A stretch of DNA of 64,000 nucleotides, from NCBI RefSeq assembly GCF_001314325.1, contig NZ_CP009430.1, positions 248,001-312,000 of the forward strand, given 5' to 3'. How positions within the stretch are numbered: the stretch's first letter is position 1; every line of letters starts with the position of its first letter. Source of the DNA: Sphingopyxis macrogoltabida (GTDB lineage: Bacteria; Pseudomonadota; Alphaproteobacteria; Sphingomonadales; Sphingomonadaceae). The position numbers and the translations under genes were made by a program. Of the stretch, positions 49,175 through 58,060 are shown in pieces. Below the pieces are notes generated by a model. The model was not told the origin of the DNA. It did no database searches and saw only the letters and a program-made list of their open reading frames with translations.

Positions 49175-50605
49175 GTGACCCATCAACCGGGGTCGATTGT
49201 GGCTGTCGGCGGCTATTTGCCGCTGCTGCGCCTGGACCGGGCGCAGGCTGCCAGATCGCTGAAACATTTCGGACTCGGCGGACGCCAGGCGGGCTATCGC
49301 GCCGTCGCGGGTTGGGACGAGGATGCCTTCACGCTCGCCGCCGAAGCGAGTCGGGCGCTCACCGAGTCGGCGCCCGCGCGCATCTGCTTCGCATCGACCT
49401 CGGCGCCCTTCATCGACCGCGCGCATGCGAGCCTGCTCGTCGACGCGCTGGCGCTGCCGCTCACGACGCGCACGCTCGATGTCGCCGGGAGCCGGCGCTG
49501 CGCGGTCGCGGCACTGCTCGACACGTTGCTCGGCGCCGACGACAGCGTGATTGCGGCGGGCGAGCGGCGTCCGGCGAAGCCCGGCAGCCCGGCGCATCTG
49601 GCCTATGGCGACGGCGGCAGCGCGGTGCGCACGGGTAGCGATGGGCCTGCGAAGCTCGTCGGCTGGGCCTCGCAGGCGCACGACCTGCTCGACAGCTACG
49701 CCTCGCGCGGTCACGAAACCGCTTATCCGAGCGAAGAGCGCTTCGTGCGCGACATTGCGAGCAGCGCGATCATCGCTCCGGCGATCAACGATGCCTGCGC
49801 GAAGGCCGGGATCGCCGCCGGCGATGTGAAATGGGCGGCGGTCCACGAGCCGCTCTCAGGCATGTGGAAAGATATCGCGCGCCGCACCGGCATCACCGCG
49901 CCAAACCTTGCCGCCACCCTCGCCGAGCAGGCGGGCGATCTTGGCGCCGCGCATGCGCTGTTCGCGCTCGGCCTCGCGTTCGACGCCGCGCGTCCGGGCG
50001 ACCATGTCCTGCTCGCGGGCTTTGGCAGCGGCTGCGACGCGCTGATTTTCCGCGTCGATGCCAAAGTGCCCGGCGCGAGCTCGGTCCGGGCGGCGCTCGG
50101 CGCGGGCGAGGCGTTGACCGACTATGTCCGCTTCCTCTCGCTCAGCGGCGGCGTCGATCTCGATTTCGGGGTCCGCTCCGAATTCGAACAAAAGGCGCAG
50201 GCGACTGTGGTCGAGCGCTATGGCCGCGACACGCTCGGCTTCATCGGGGGCCGCGACGAGCAGGGCAATGTCCAGTTCCCCAAGACCCCTATCCCCGTGC
50301 GTCCCGGCGCCACGGGACGCGAGGCGCTCGAGGATGTGCGGCTGGCCGATCTGCCGGCGAAGGTCGCGTCGGTCACCGCCGACCGCCTGAACTACACGCC
50401 CGACCCACCCTTCTGGTTCGGGCTCGTGCAGTTCGACAATGGCGCGCGCATCCTGATGGAGCTCACCGACGCTAGCGGCGCCGGCTTTGCGGTCGGCGAC
50501 GCGCTCGGCATGCGCCTGCGGATCAAGTCAATCGACAAAAAGCGCGGCATGCGGACCTATTTCTGGAAAGGTGCGCCCGCCCAGCGGCCGCAGATGGAGG
50601 CCTGA
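49175..50605 (+). CDS. HMG-CoA synthase-like protein fused to a DUF35 OB-fold domain
   Basis: 476 residues from GTG 49175 (GGGAGG upstream; overlaps the stop of a 7-codon ORF from 49155). Residues 1-330 resemble the thiolase fold of HMG-CoA synthase; residues 350-470 a DUF35/OB domain (TPDPPFWFGLVQF, GMRTYFWK). At the active site VAGSRRCAVAAL aligns so that the nucleophile Cys appears replaced by Arg. The OB domain lacks the zinc cysteines normally around QFPKT. It probably is not a classical synthase. The thiolase gene follows by three bases; in archaea thiolase, DUF35 and HMG-CoA synthase form one complex. Confidence 0.78.
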   Translation: MTHQPGSIVAVGGYLPLLRLDRAQAARSLKHFGLGGRQAGYRAVAGWDEDAFTLAAEASRALTESAPARICFASTSAPFIDRAHASLLVDALALPLTTRTLDVAGSRRCAVAALLDTLLGADDSVIAAGERRPAKPGSPAHLAYGDGGSAVRTGSDGPAKLVGWASQAHDLLDSYASRGHETAYPSEERFVRDIASSAIIAPAINDACAKAGIAAGDVKWAAVHEPLSGMWKDIARRTGITAPNLAATLAEQAGDLGAAHALFALGLAFDAARPGDHVLLAGFGSGCDALIFRVDAKVPGASSVRAALGAGEALTDYVRFLSLSGGVDLDFGVRSEFEQKAQATVVERYGRDTLGFIGGRDEQGNVQFPKTPIPVRPGATGREALEDVRLADLPAKVASVTADRLNYTPDPPFWFGLVQFDNGARILMELTDASGAGFAVGDALGMRLRIKSIDKKRGMRTYFWKGAPAQRPQMEA

Positions 50606-50608
50606 GCG

Positions 50609-51808
50609 ATGGCGACGGGTATCAAGGACAGGGTCGCGATCATCGGTATGGGCTGCTCGGTCTTCGGCGAACGCTGGGACCGCGGCGCCGACGATCTGAT
50701 GATCGAGGCGTTCGAAGAAGCGATCGGCGACGCCGGCATCGACCGCAGCCAGATCGAGGCGGCGTGGATGGGCAATGCGCTCGACGACATCAATGTCGGC
50801 AACAGCGCCCTCCCCCTCGCTCATGCGCTCCGGCTTCAGACCATCCCGGTGAGCCGGGTCGAGAATATGTGCGCGACGGGCACCGAGGCGCTGCGCGCCG
50901 CGGTCTATGCCGTCGCCTCGGGCGCGATCGACTTCGGGCTCGCGCTCGGCGTCGAGAAATTGAAGGACACGGGCTATGGCGGCTTGCCGCTCCGGACCAA
51001 GGGCCTCGCGAACGATTTGTGGATGCCTTATGGTTCGGCGCCGGGTACCTTCGCGCAGCTCGCCGGCGCCTATAGCGCCGCACACGGCCTCGACGGCGGC
51101 GATCTCAAGCGTGCGATGGGGCATGTGAGCTGGAAGAGCCACCAGAATGGCGCACTTCATGGCAAGGCGCATCTCAGAAAAGCGGTCGAGATGGAGACGA
51201 TCCTGAAAGCTCCGATGATCGCCGATCCGCTCGGGCTGTTCGACTGCTGCGGCGTCTCCGACGGTGCGGCCTGCGCGATCGTGACGACCCCCGAGATCGC
51301 CAAAAGCCTCGGTATCGACAATCCGGTCACGGTGAAAGCGATCCAGCTCTCGGCGAGCAACGGCTGGGAGATGGGGTATGGCGAATGGGACGGTGCCTCG
51401 GTGCGCAACACCCAGGTCGCCGCCAAGCGCGCCTATGCCGAGGCTGGCATCGCCGATCCGCGCGCCGAGATTTCGCTGACCGAGGTCCATGACTGTTTCT
51501 CGGTGACCGAGCTGGTGACGATGGAAGATCTCGGCCTCTCGGATTCGGGCCGCGCGGTGTTCGACATTCTCGACGGCAAATATGATCGCGGCGGCGCGAT
51601 CCCGTGCCAGACCGATGGCGGCCTCAAATGTTTCGGCCATCCGGTCGGCGCGTCGGGCCTGCGTATGGCTTATGAGGTCTATAACCAGCTTCGCGGACGC
51701 GCCGGCGACCGGCAGCTTTCGCAGGTCGATTTCGGGCTGACGCACAATCTTGGCGGCGCGCCGTTCAACAGCGTCGCGGCGGTCTCGATCCTCGGCCGCC
51801 TCGACTAG
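50609..51808 (+). CDS. Thiolase (SCP2/acetyl-CoA acetyltransferase-like)
   Basis: 399 residues. Nucleophile in ENMCATGTEAL, His in EVHDCFSVTEL and the final Cys-Gly-His set in GGLKCFGHPVGASG are all intact, so catalysis of thiolytic cleavage or condensation is expected. It belongs to the SCP2-like, lipid-type thiolases common in steroid and branched-chain degradation. It is tightly linked to the synthase-like/DUF35 fusion, which may be a partner subunit. It probably cleaves a 3-ketoacyl-CoA from the branched chain. Confidence 0.9.
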   Translation: MATGIKDRVAIIGMGCSVFGERWDRGADDLMIEAFEEAIGDAGIDRSQIEAAWMGNALDDINVGNSALPLAHALRLQTIPVSRVENMCATGTEALRAAVYAVASGAIDFGLALGVEKLKDTGYGGLPLRTKGLANDLWMPYGSAPGTFAQLAGAYSAAHGLDGGDLKRAMGHVSWKSHQNGALHGKAHLRKAVEMETILKAPMIADPLGLFDCCGVSDGAACAIVTTPEIAKSLGIDNPVTVKAIQLSASNGWEMGYGEWDGASVRNTQVAAKRAYAEAGIADPRAEISLTEVHDCFSVTELVTMEDLGLSDSGRAVFDILDGKYDRGGAIPCQTDGGLKCFGHPVGASGLRMAYEVYNQLRGRAGDRQLSQVDFGLTHNLGGAPFNSVAAVSILGRLD

Positions 51809-51819
51809 GGAGAGAATAG

Positions 51820-52272
51820 ATGGCGGGACTTTATTTCGAGCAGTTCAGCGTGGGCCAGGCTTTCGATCACGAGATCCGCCGCACGGTGACCGACATGGAC
51901 AATATATTGTTCAGCTCGCTCACCTATAATCCGGCGGCGATCCATATCGATCATGCCTATGCGGCGACGACCGAGTTCGGCAAGCCGCTGATGAACTCGA
52001 TCTTCACCCTCGGGCTCGTCATCGGGCTGTCGGTGCAAGACACGACGCTCGGCACGACGATCGCCAATCTCGGGATGAGCGAGACGACCTTCCCCAAGCC
52101 GGTCTTCGCCGGCGACACGATCCGCGCGCGCACCACGGTGCTCGAGCTCAGGGACAGCAAGTCGCGGCCGACGCAGGGCATCGTCACCTTCGAGCATATC
52201 GGGCTCAACCAGAAGGACGAGATCGTCTGCCGCACGCTGCGCGGCGCACTGATGATGCGGAGCCCCGCGTGA
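51820..52272 (+). CDS. MaoC-like dehydratase, mesaconyl-CoA hydratase type
   Basis: 150 residues, hot-dog hydratase. The region SSLTYNPAAIHIDHAYA corresponds to the hydratase 2 motif, but Thr replaces the usual Asp, as in MaoC proteins that accompany CitE-like lyases. FVxTLGLVIGLSV, TTLGTTIANLGM and FPKPVFAGDT are further markers. It probably hydrates a methyl-branched unsaturated dicarboxylyl-CoA such as mesaconyl-CoA. The downstream lyase overlaps it as GTGA, supporting a two-step reaction. Confidence 0.83.
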   Translation: MAGLYFEQFSVGQAFDHEIRRTVTDMDNILFSSLTYNPAAIHIDHAYAATTEFGKPLMNSIFTLGLVIGLSVQDTTLGTTIANLGMSETTFPKPVFAGDTIRARTTVLELRDSKSRPTQGIVTFEHIGLNQKDEIVCRTLRGALMMRSPA

Positions 52273-53132
52273 GGCTTCGCTCGCTCCTCTTCGTGCCCGG
52301 CGACAGCGAGAAGAAATTCGTCAAGGCCAGCGGCATCGGCGCCGACGTCCTGATCCTCGACCTCGAGGACAGCGTCGCGCCAAGCATGAAAGAGGCCGCG
52401 CGCGCGCAGGTCGCCGCGCTCCTCGACGACAGGAGCGAGCATGACTGGTCCTTCTTCGTGCGGGTGAACCCCTTCGACACCGGCCTGACTTTCGACGATC
52501 TCGCGGCGGTGGTGAAGCCGGGGCTCGACGGGCTGCTCATCCCGAAGGCCAATGGCGCTGCCGATATCGAACGGATCGGACAGGAGCTCGACCGCCTCGA
52601 GGCCAAGGCCGGAATGGAGCAAGGCAGTGTCAAGATCGCCGTCGTCGCGACCGAGACCCCGCTCGCAATGTTCAACCTCGGCAGCTACGCGCCGCCGCAT
52701 CCGCGGCTTGTTGCGCTCACCTGGGGCGCCGAAGATCTCGCCGCCGCGATCGGCGCAACGGGCAATAAGGAAGAGGACGGCCACTGGACCGATCCCTACC
52801 GCCTCGCCCGCTCGCTCTGTCTCTATGCCTCGGCCGCGGCAGGCGTCGCGCCGGTCGACACGCTTTATGCCGATTTCCGCAACCCCGAAGGGCTCGAGGC
52901 CGATTGCCGCCGCGCGCGCCGCGACGGCTTCACCGGGCGCATCGCGATCCATCCCGACCAGGTCGCGATCATCAACCGCTGCTTCAGCCCCTCGGACGAG
53001 GAGATCGCCGAGGCGCAGAAGATCGTCGATGCCTTTGCCGCGAACCCCGATGCGGGAACGCTCGGCATCGACGGGAAAATGGTCGACATCCCGCATTTGA
53101 AGGCCGCGCGCCGCACGCTTGCCAGCGCCTGA
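52269..53132 (+). CDS. CitE-like CoA-ester lyase (HpcH/HpaI family)
   Basis: 287 residues from a GTG overlapping the MaoC stop. TIM-barrel lyase: RSLLFVPGDSEKKF, DLEDSVAP with metal Asp/Glu, RVNPFDT, PKANG, VATETPLAM, WGAEDLAAAIGA and IHPDQV. Related enzymes cleave malyl-, methylmalyl- or citramalyl-CoA to an acyl-CoA and glyoxylate or pyruvate. With the hydratase it forms a module that removes a methyl-branched diacid. Product identity is not deducible. Confidence 0.87.
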   Translation: MRLRSLLFVPGDSEKKFVKASGIGADVLILDLEDSVAPSMKEAARAQVAALLDDRSEHDWSFFVRVNPFDTGLTFDDLAAVVKPGLDGLLIPKANGAADIERIGQELDRLEAKAGMEQGSVKIAVVATETPLAMFNLGSYAPPHPRLVALTWGAEDLAAAIGATGNKEEDGHWTDPYRLARSLCLYASAAAGVAPVDTLYADFRNPEGLEADCRRARRDGFTGRIAIHPDQVAIINRCFSPSDEEIAEAQKIVDAFAANPDAGTLGIDGKMVDIPHLKAARRTLASA

Positions 53133-53147
53133 CCACGGAGAGAGGTT

Positions 53148-54326
53148 ATGACTGCCACCCGCCCGCTTCCCACCGAAGACGATCTCGCCGCGATCCGCGA
53201 AGGCGTCCGCGCCGTCTGCGCGCCGTTCGACGATGAATATTGGCTCGACCGCGACAATACCGGCGAGTTTCCGAAGGATTTCCACCGCGCCATGGCGGAC
53301 GGCGGCTGGCTCGGCATCACCATGCCCGAGGAATATGGCGGCTCGGGCCTCGGGGTCACCGAGGCGATGACGATGATGAACGAAGTGGCCGCGTCGGGCG
53401 GCGGCTTCGCCGCGGCCTCGACGATCCATATCAATCTGTTCGGCCCGCACCCGATCGTCGTGAAAGGCACGCCCGAGCAGAAGGCGCGTTGGGTCCCCCG
53501 GCTGGTCGCCGGCGAGGACCAGTGCTGCTTCGGCTTCACCGAACCCGATGCGGGGCTCAACACGACGCGGATCAAGACCTTCGCCGAGAAGGTGCCGGGC
53601 GGTTATGTCGTGAACGGGCAGAAGGTCTGGACCTCGACCGCACAGGTCGCGAACAAGATCATGCTGCTCACGCGCACGACCAAGTTCGAGGATTGCGCCA
53701 AGCCCACCGACGGTATCACCATCTTTTACACCGACCTCGACCGCGCCAAGATCGACGTCCATCTCATCCCCAAGATGGGCCGCAAGGCCGTCGATTCGAA
53801 CGCGATCTTCATCGACGGCCTGTTCATTCCCGAAGAGGACCGGATCGGTGAGGAGGGCAAGGGCTTCTCCTACATCCTTCACAGTCTCAACCCCGAGCGG
53901 GTGCTGATCGGCGCCGAGGCGATCGGTATCGGCCGCGACGCGCTGCGGCGCGCGACCCAATATGCCAAGGAGCGCATCGTGTTCGACCGCCCGATCGGAC
54001 AGAACCAGGGCATCCAGCATCCGCTCGCCGAGAAATGGATGTATCTGGAATCGGCTTGGCTGATGGTCGAAAAGGCCGCGCGCCTCTATGACAGCGGTCT
54101 GCCCTGCGGCGCCGAGGCGAACAGCGCCAAGTTCCTCGCCGCACGCGCGTGCCACGATGCCGCCTGGCAGGCGGTCGCGACGCATGGCGGCTTCGGCTAC
54201 GCCAAGGAATATCATGTCGAGCGGCTCTACCGCGAAAGCGCGCTGACCCGCCTCGCCCCGATCACCGAGCAGCTGATCATGAGCTTCATCGCCGAGAAGG
54301 TGCTCGATCTCCCCAAAAGCTATTGA
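53148..54326 (+). CDS. Acyl-CoA dehydrogenase
   Basis: 392 residues with GITMPEEYGGSGLG, FGFTEPDAGLN, QKVWTSTAQVANK and the C-terminal FGYAKEYHVERLYRESALTRLAP. FAD-dependent formation of an enoyl-CoA. The region around APITEQLI may supply the catalytic Glu, as in the FadE group. It follows the lyase by 15 bases and precedes an (R)-hydroxyacyl dehydrogenase-like gene. Chain length and branching preference unknown. Confidence 0.87.
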   Translation: MTATRPLPTEDDLAAIREGVRAVCAPFDDEYWLDRDNTGEFPKDFHRAMADGGWLGITMPEEYGGSGLGVTEAMTMMNEVAASGGGFAAASTIHINLFGPHPIVVKGTPEQKARWVPRLVAGEDQCCFGFTEPDAGLNTTRIKTFAEKVPGGYVVNGQKVWTSTAQVANKIMLLTRTTKFEDCAKPTDGITIFYTDLDRAKIDVHLIPKMGRKAVDSNAIFIDGLFIPEEDRIGEEGKGFSYILHSLNPERVLIGAEAIGIGRDALRRATQYAKERIVFDRPIGQNQGIQHPLAEKWMYLESAWLMVEKAARLYDSGLPCGAEANSAKFLAARACHDAAWQAVATHGGFGYAKEYHVERLYRESALTRLAPITEQLIMSFIAEKVLDLPKSY

Positions 54327-54337
54327 GGACGAAACAT

Positions 54338-55252
54338 ATGGGAATGATGGACGGAAAAGCCGTGCTGGTGACCGGCGCGGGACGCGGCGTCGGCCGCGGT
54401 ATCGCGCTCGAGATGGCGAAGGCCGGCGCCGCGGTGGTGGCCAACGACCTCGGCGTATCGCTGACCGGCGAGGGCGGCGACGAAGGCTCGCCCGCCGAAC
54501 AGGTGGTCGCCGAGATCGTCGCAATGGGCGGCAAGGCGGTTGCCAATCATGACAGCGTCGCCGACTGGGACGGCGCCTGCGCGATGGTCAAGGCCGCGGT
54601 CGACGGCTTCGGCCGCATCGACGCGGTAGTGAACAACGCCGGGAACCTGCGCGACGTCTATTTCCACAAGATGGGCCCCGACGATTTCGACGCGGTGCTC
54701 GCCGTGCATTTGAAGGGCAGCTTCAACACGAGCCGCGCCGCCGCCCCTTTCTTCAAGGAGCAGGCGTCGGGCGCCTATGTCCATATGACCTCGACGAGCG
54801 GGCTCATCGGCAATTTCGGGCAGGCCAATTATGCCGCGGCCAAACTCGGCATCGTCGGCCTCTCGAAATCGATCGCGCTCGACATGCAGCGCTTCGGCGT
54901 GCGCTCGAACGCGATCGCGCCCTTCGCCTGGACGCGCATGATCGACTCGATCCCGACCGATACGCCCGAGCAGCAGAAGCGCGTCGACGGCCTCAAGAAG
55001 CTCGAGGCCGACAAGATTGCCCCCTTCGTCGTCGCGCTCACCGGCGATGCCGGCGCCAAGGTGACCGGGCAGATCTTCGCGGTGCGCAACAACGAGATCT
55101 TCCTCTTCTCGCAGCCGCGCCCGATCCGTACCGCGCACACCGCCGACGGCTGGACCCCCGAGACGGTCGCCGAGCGCGTCTTCGACCAGTTCGCGAACGA
55201 CTTCTACCCGCTGCACCGCTCGGCCGACGTCTTCACCTGGGAACCGGTCTGA
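54338..55252 (+). CDS. SDR, (3R)-hydroxyacyl-CoA dehydrogenase-like (HSD17B4 type)
   Basis: 304 residues from ATG 54338 with GAGGA upstream. TGAGRGVGRG loop, ANDLGVSLTGEGGDEG, NNAGNLRD, then Ser in TSTSGLIGN and an intact YAAAK catalytic pair in QANYAAAKLGI. This layout is typical of the dehydrogenase part of multifunctional enzyme type 2, which oxidises (3R)-hydroxyacyl-CoA. The next gene encodes a hydratase 2-like protein, the second part of that enzyme in peroxisomes, so the two together can carry out R-specific beta-oxidation. Confidence 0.85.
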   Translation: MGMMDGKAVLVTGAGRGVGRGIALEMAKAGAAVVANDLGVSLTGEGGDEGSPAEQVVAEIVAMGGKAVANHDSVADWDGACAMVKAAVDGFGRIDAVVNNAGNLRDVYFHKMGPDDFDAVLAVHLKGSFNTSRAAAPFFKEQASGAYVHMTSTSGLIGNFGQANYAAAKLGIVGLSKSIALDMQRFGVRSNAIAPFAWTRMIDSIPTDTPEQQKRVDGLKKLEADKIAPFVVALTGDAGAKVTGQIFAVRNNEIFLFSQPRPIRTAHTADGWTPETVAERVFDQFANDFYPLHRSADVFTWEPV

Positions 55253-55255
55253 TCC

Positions 55256-56110
55256 ATGACCTTCCGGCCCGATCGCATCCTCGCGCATGATTTCGGCGAA
55301 GCGCGGCAGAGCTACATCGCGCGCGATGCCATCCTCTATGCGCTCGGCGTCGGGCTCGGCCACGACCCGCTGGACGAGGGAGACCTCGCCTTTCTCGACG
55401 AGACAAGGCTGTCGGTCCTCCCGACCTTCGCGGTCACGCTCTGCTCGCCCGGCATGTGGATCCGCGACGCCGCCTTCGGCGTCGACTTCCGCCGCCTCGT
55501 GCACAGCGCGCAGGCCGCAACCTTTCATGCGCCGCTTTCCCCAAGCGCAGATGTCCTCGGGACAGCGCGGGTCGTCGGCCTCACCGACCGCGGTGAGGGC
55601 CGCGGCGCGATCCTCGAGCTCGAGCGCCAGATCGCCAATGCCGCCGACGGCACCACCTATTGCACGCTTCGCCAGACGCTCTTGCTGCGCGGCAACGGCG
55701 GCTTCGGTGGTCCTGCGGCGCCTCGCGCATCGACGGTCATCCCAGAGACGGCGCCGGGCGCCCAAACAAGCACCTCCCTCTCGCCGCGCGCCGCGCTGAT
55801 CTACCGCCTCTCGGGCGACTGGAACCCGCTCCATATCGACCCCGCTTTTGCCAGGTCGGCGGGCTTCGACCGGCCGATCATGCACGGCCTTGGCAGCTAT
55901 GGCGTCGCAGGCGCGGCATTATCGCGCGCGCTGGGCCGCAACCCCGCCGAGACGAGCGCGCTCTCCTGCCGTTTTTCCGGCATCGTCTTTCCCGGCGACA
56001 CGCTTGCGTTCAGCATCTGGCCGGACGCACACGGCGCCGCCTTCCGCGCCCATGTCGGCGAGCGCCTCGTCCTCGACGAGGGCCGGATCGCCTGGCGGAG
56101 CGCCGCATGA
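55256..56110 (+). CDS. 2-enoyl-CoA hydratase 2-like (double hot-dog MaoC)
   Basis: 284 residues, two hot-dog repeats. The C-terminal repeat carries the hydratase 2 motif RLSGDWNPLHIDPAFA with Asp and His, followed by FDRPIMHGLGSYG. The N-terminal repeat has lost catalytic residues, as usual for this group. It hydrates trans-2-enoyl-CoA to (3R)-hydroxyacyl-CoA. Three bases after the SDR stop, and overlapping the next gene as ATGA. Confidence 0.87.
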   Translation: MTFRPDRILAHDFGEARQSYIARDAILYALGVGLGHDPLDEGDLAFLDETRLSVLPTFAVTLCSPGMWIRDAAFGVDFRRLVHSAQAATFHAPLSPSADVLGTARVVGLTDRGEGRGAILELERQIANAADGTTYCTLRQTLLLRGNGGFGGPAAPRASTVIPETAPGAQTSTSLSPRAALIYRLSGDWNPLHIDPAFARSAGFDRPIMHGLGSYGVAGAALSRALGRNPAETSALSCRFSGIVFPGDTLAFSIWPDAHGAAFRAHVGERLVLDEGRIAWRSAA

Positions 56111-57054
56111 CGAGCGCCGGCCTCGCCGCCCGGCTCAAATCCGGCCTTCGCCTCCCGGTCATGGCGGGGCCGATGTTCATCGCCTCGACGGCCAATCTCG
56201 TCATCGCGCAGTGCAACGCCGGCATCATCGGCGCGATGCCCGCGCTCAATCCGCGTAGCACCGAAGCGCTCGACAAGGATCTCGCGCGCATTGCGGCAAG
56301 CGTCGGCACGCAGCCCTGGTGCGTCAATCTCGTCGCGCACAAGAGCAACGAGCGGCTCGCCCCCGATCTCGATGTCGTGCTGAAGCACAAAGTCCCGATC
56401 GTCGTGCTGGCGCTCGCCGCCGACCCCGGGCTCGTGCGCGAACTGCAGGCCAACGGCAGCCTTGTCTTCCAGGATGTCATCCGCAACCGCCATGCCCAGA
56501 AATGCGCCGAAATGGGGGTCGACGGCATCATCGCGGTCGCCGCCGGCGCCGGCGGCCACACCGGCGACCAGTCGCCTTTCGCGCTCGTCGGCGAGATCCG
56601 TGAATGGTGGGACGGGCTGCTGCTGCTCGCGGGCTGTATCGCGAACGGGCGCGGCATCCTCGCGGCCGAAGCGTTGGGCGCCGACCTTGCCTATATCGGC
56701 TCGCCCTTTCTCGCCTCGAGCGAAGCCAACACTCAGCCCGGGTTCAAAGCCATGCTTGTCGAGGGGAGCGCGAAGGATGTGCTCGTCACGAGCTGCTTTA
56801 CCGGCGTGAAGGCGAGTTTCCTGAAGCCTTCGCTCGTCGAGAACGGACTCGACCCCGATAATCTTGTCCCGGCAACGAGCGGCGGTGCGATCAACATCAA
56901 CAATGGCGGCGCGAACAGCAAGGCGTGGCGCGATATCTGGAGCGCGGGCCAAGGGATCGGCGCGATCAAGTCGGCGGGACCCGCCGCGGAATGGCTCGAC
57001 TGGCTTGCCGGCGATTATGCCGCCGCACGCCGCAGCATGGGACTTGCCCAATGA
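56107..57054 (+). CDS. Nitronate monooxygenase-like FMN enzyme
   Basis: 315 residues of the NMO/FabK TIM-barrel family: PVMAGPMFIASTANL at the start, GAGGHTGDQS as phosphate-binding loop and GADLAYIGSPFLAS. FMN-dependent. Bona fide nitronate oxidation is possible, but in CoA-ester operons related proteins are suspected to act as oxidoreductases of unsaturated acyl-CoA. The family glycine and His positions (GGHTG) are intact. Flanked by ATGA overlaps on both sides, so its product is probably needed in step with neighbours. Confidence 0.8.
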   Translation: MTSAGLAARLKSGLRLPVMAGPMFIASTANLVIAQCNAGIIGAMPALNPRSTEALDKDLARIAASVGTQPWCVNLVAHKSNERLAPDLDVVLKHKVPIVVLALAADPGLVRELQANGSLVFQDVIRNRHAQKCAEMGVDGIIAVAAGAGGHTGDQSPFALVGEIREWWDGLLLLAGCIANGRGILAAEALGADLAYIGSPFLASSEANTQPGFKAMLVEGSAKDVLVTSCFTGVKASFLKPSLVENGLDPDNLVPATSGGAININNGGANSKAWRDIWSAGQGIGAIKSAGPAAEWLDWLAGDYAAARRSMGLAQ

Positions 57055-58046
57055 ACCGCCAGTGCCTCCTCGTCTGCCGCCCCGAAGGCATTGCGCAAGC
57101 GAAGAATTTCGAGATCGTCGAGGCGCCGCACCAGCCGCTCGGCGAAGGGGAGATCCGGGTCCGCAACCACTTTCTGTCGGTGGAGCCCGCGATGCGCGGC
57201 TGGATCGCCGACAAGGGCAATTATGCCGAACCGGTGGCCATCGGCTCGGTGATGCGCGCGCTTACCGCTGGTGTCGTCACCGAAACGCGTCACCCCGGCT
57301 ATGCGGTCGGCGACGCGGTCACCGGCTGGTTCGGCTGGCAGGAAGAGGCGGCCGCGCCCGCGAGCGCCGTCGTTCGCAAGATCTCCGAGACCGATCTTCC
57401 GCTGTCGCTGAGCCTCGGCATATTGGGGATCAACGGCGTCACGGCGCACCTCGCGCTCACCGGCATCGGCAAACCGGCGCCCGATGAGACATTGCTCGTC
57501 TCGACCGCAGCCGGAGCGGTCGGGTCGGCGGTCGGACAGATCGGCAAGCTGCTCGGTTGCCGTACCGTCGGCATTGCGGGCGGTCCCGACAAGGTGAAGC
57601 TCTGTCTCGAGCGTTTCGGCTATGATGCCGCTATCGACTATAAGGCGGGCGACCTTCGCGCTGCGCTTGCCCGCACCTGCCCCGAGGACATCGATATCTA
57701 TTTCGACAATACCGCGGGCGCGATCAGCGACGCGGTGCTGGCGCATCTCGCGCTCCGTGCCCGCGTCGTCGTTTGCGGCACGGCTGCCATCGATCGTTGG
57801 GATCCCTGGCCCGAAGGCCCGCGCATCGAACGGCACCTGCTCGTCAAGCGCGCGCGCATGGAAGGCTTTGTCATCTTCGATCATATGGACCGCTATGAAG
57901 CGAGCGTCGCGCAGCTTGCCGAATGGGTCCGTACCGGTCAGCTCGCCTATGAAGAAGATATCCTCTCGGGTATCGAGGCGTGCCCCGATGCGCTCGCCGG
58001 ACTGTATCGCGGCGAGAACAAGGGCAAGATGATCATCCGGCTCTGA
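57051..58046 (+). CDS. Zinc-free NADP-dependent oxidoreductase (MDR, PTGR/CurA-like)
   Basis: 331 residues of the medium-chain reductase family without zinc ligands. Similar to prostaglandin/2-alkenal reductases: EGEIRVRNHFLSVEPAMRGW, LGILGINGVTAHLAL, AAGAVGSAVGQIGKLLG and DIYFDNTAG. Reduces activated double bonds or ketones with NADPH. Starts by ATGA overlap. In this operon it may saturate an enoyl intermediate. Confidence 0.85.
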   Translation: MNRQCLLVCRPEGIAQAKNFEIVEAPHQPLGEGEIRVRNHFLSVEPAMRGWIADKGNYAEPVAIGSVMRALTAGVVTETRHPGYAVGDAVTGWFGWQEEAAAPASAVVRKISETDLPLSLSLGILGINGVTAHLALTGIGKPAPDETLLVSTAAGAVGSAVGQIGKLLGCRTVGIAGGPDKVKLCLERFGYDAAIDYKAGDLRAALARTCPEDIDIYFDNTAGAISDAVLAHLALRARVVVCGTAAIDRWDPWPEGPRIERHLLVKRARMEGFVIFDHMDRYEASVAQLAEWVRTGQLAYEEDILSGIEACPDALAGLYRGENKGKMIIRL

Positions 58047-58060
58047 AGGAAAGACGCGAC

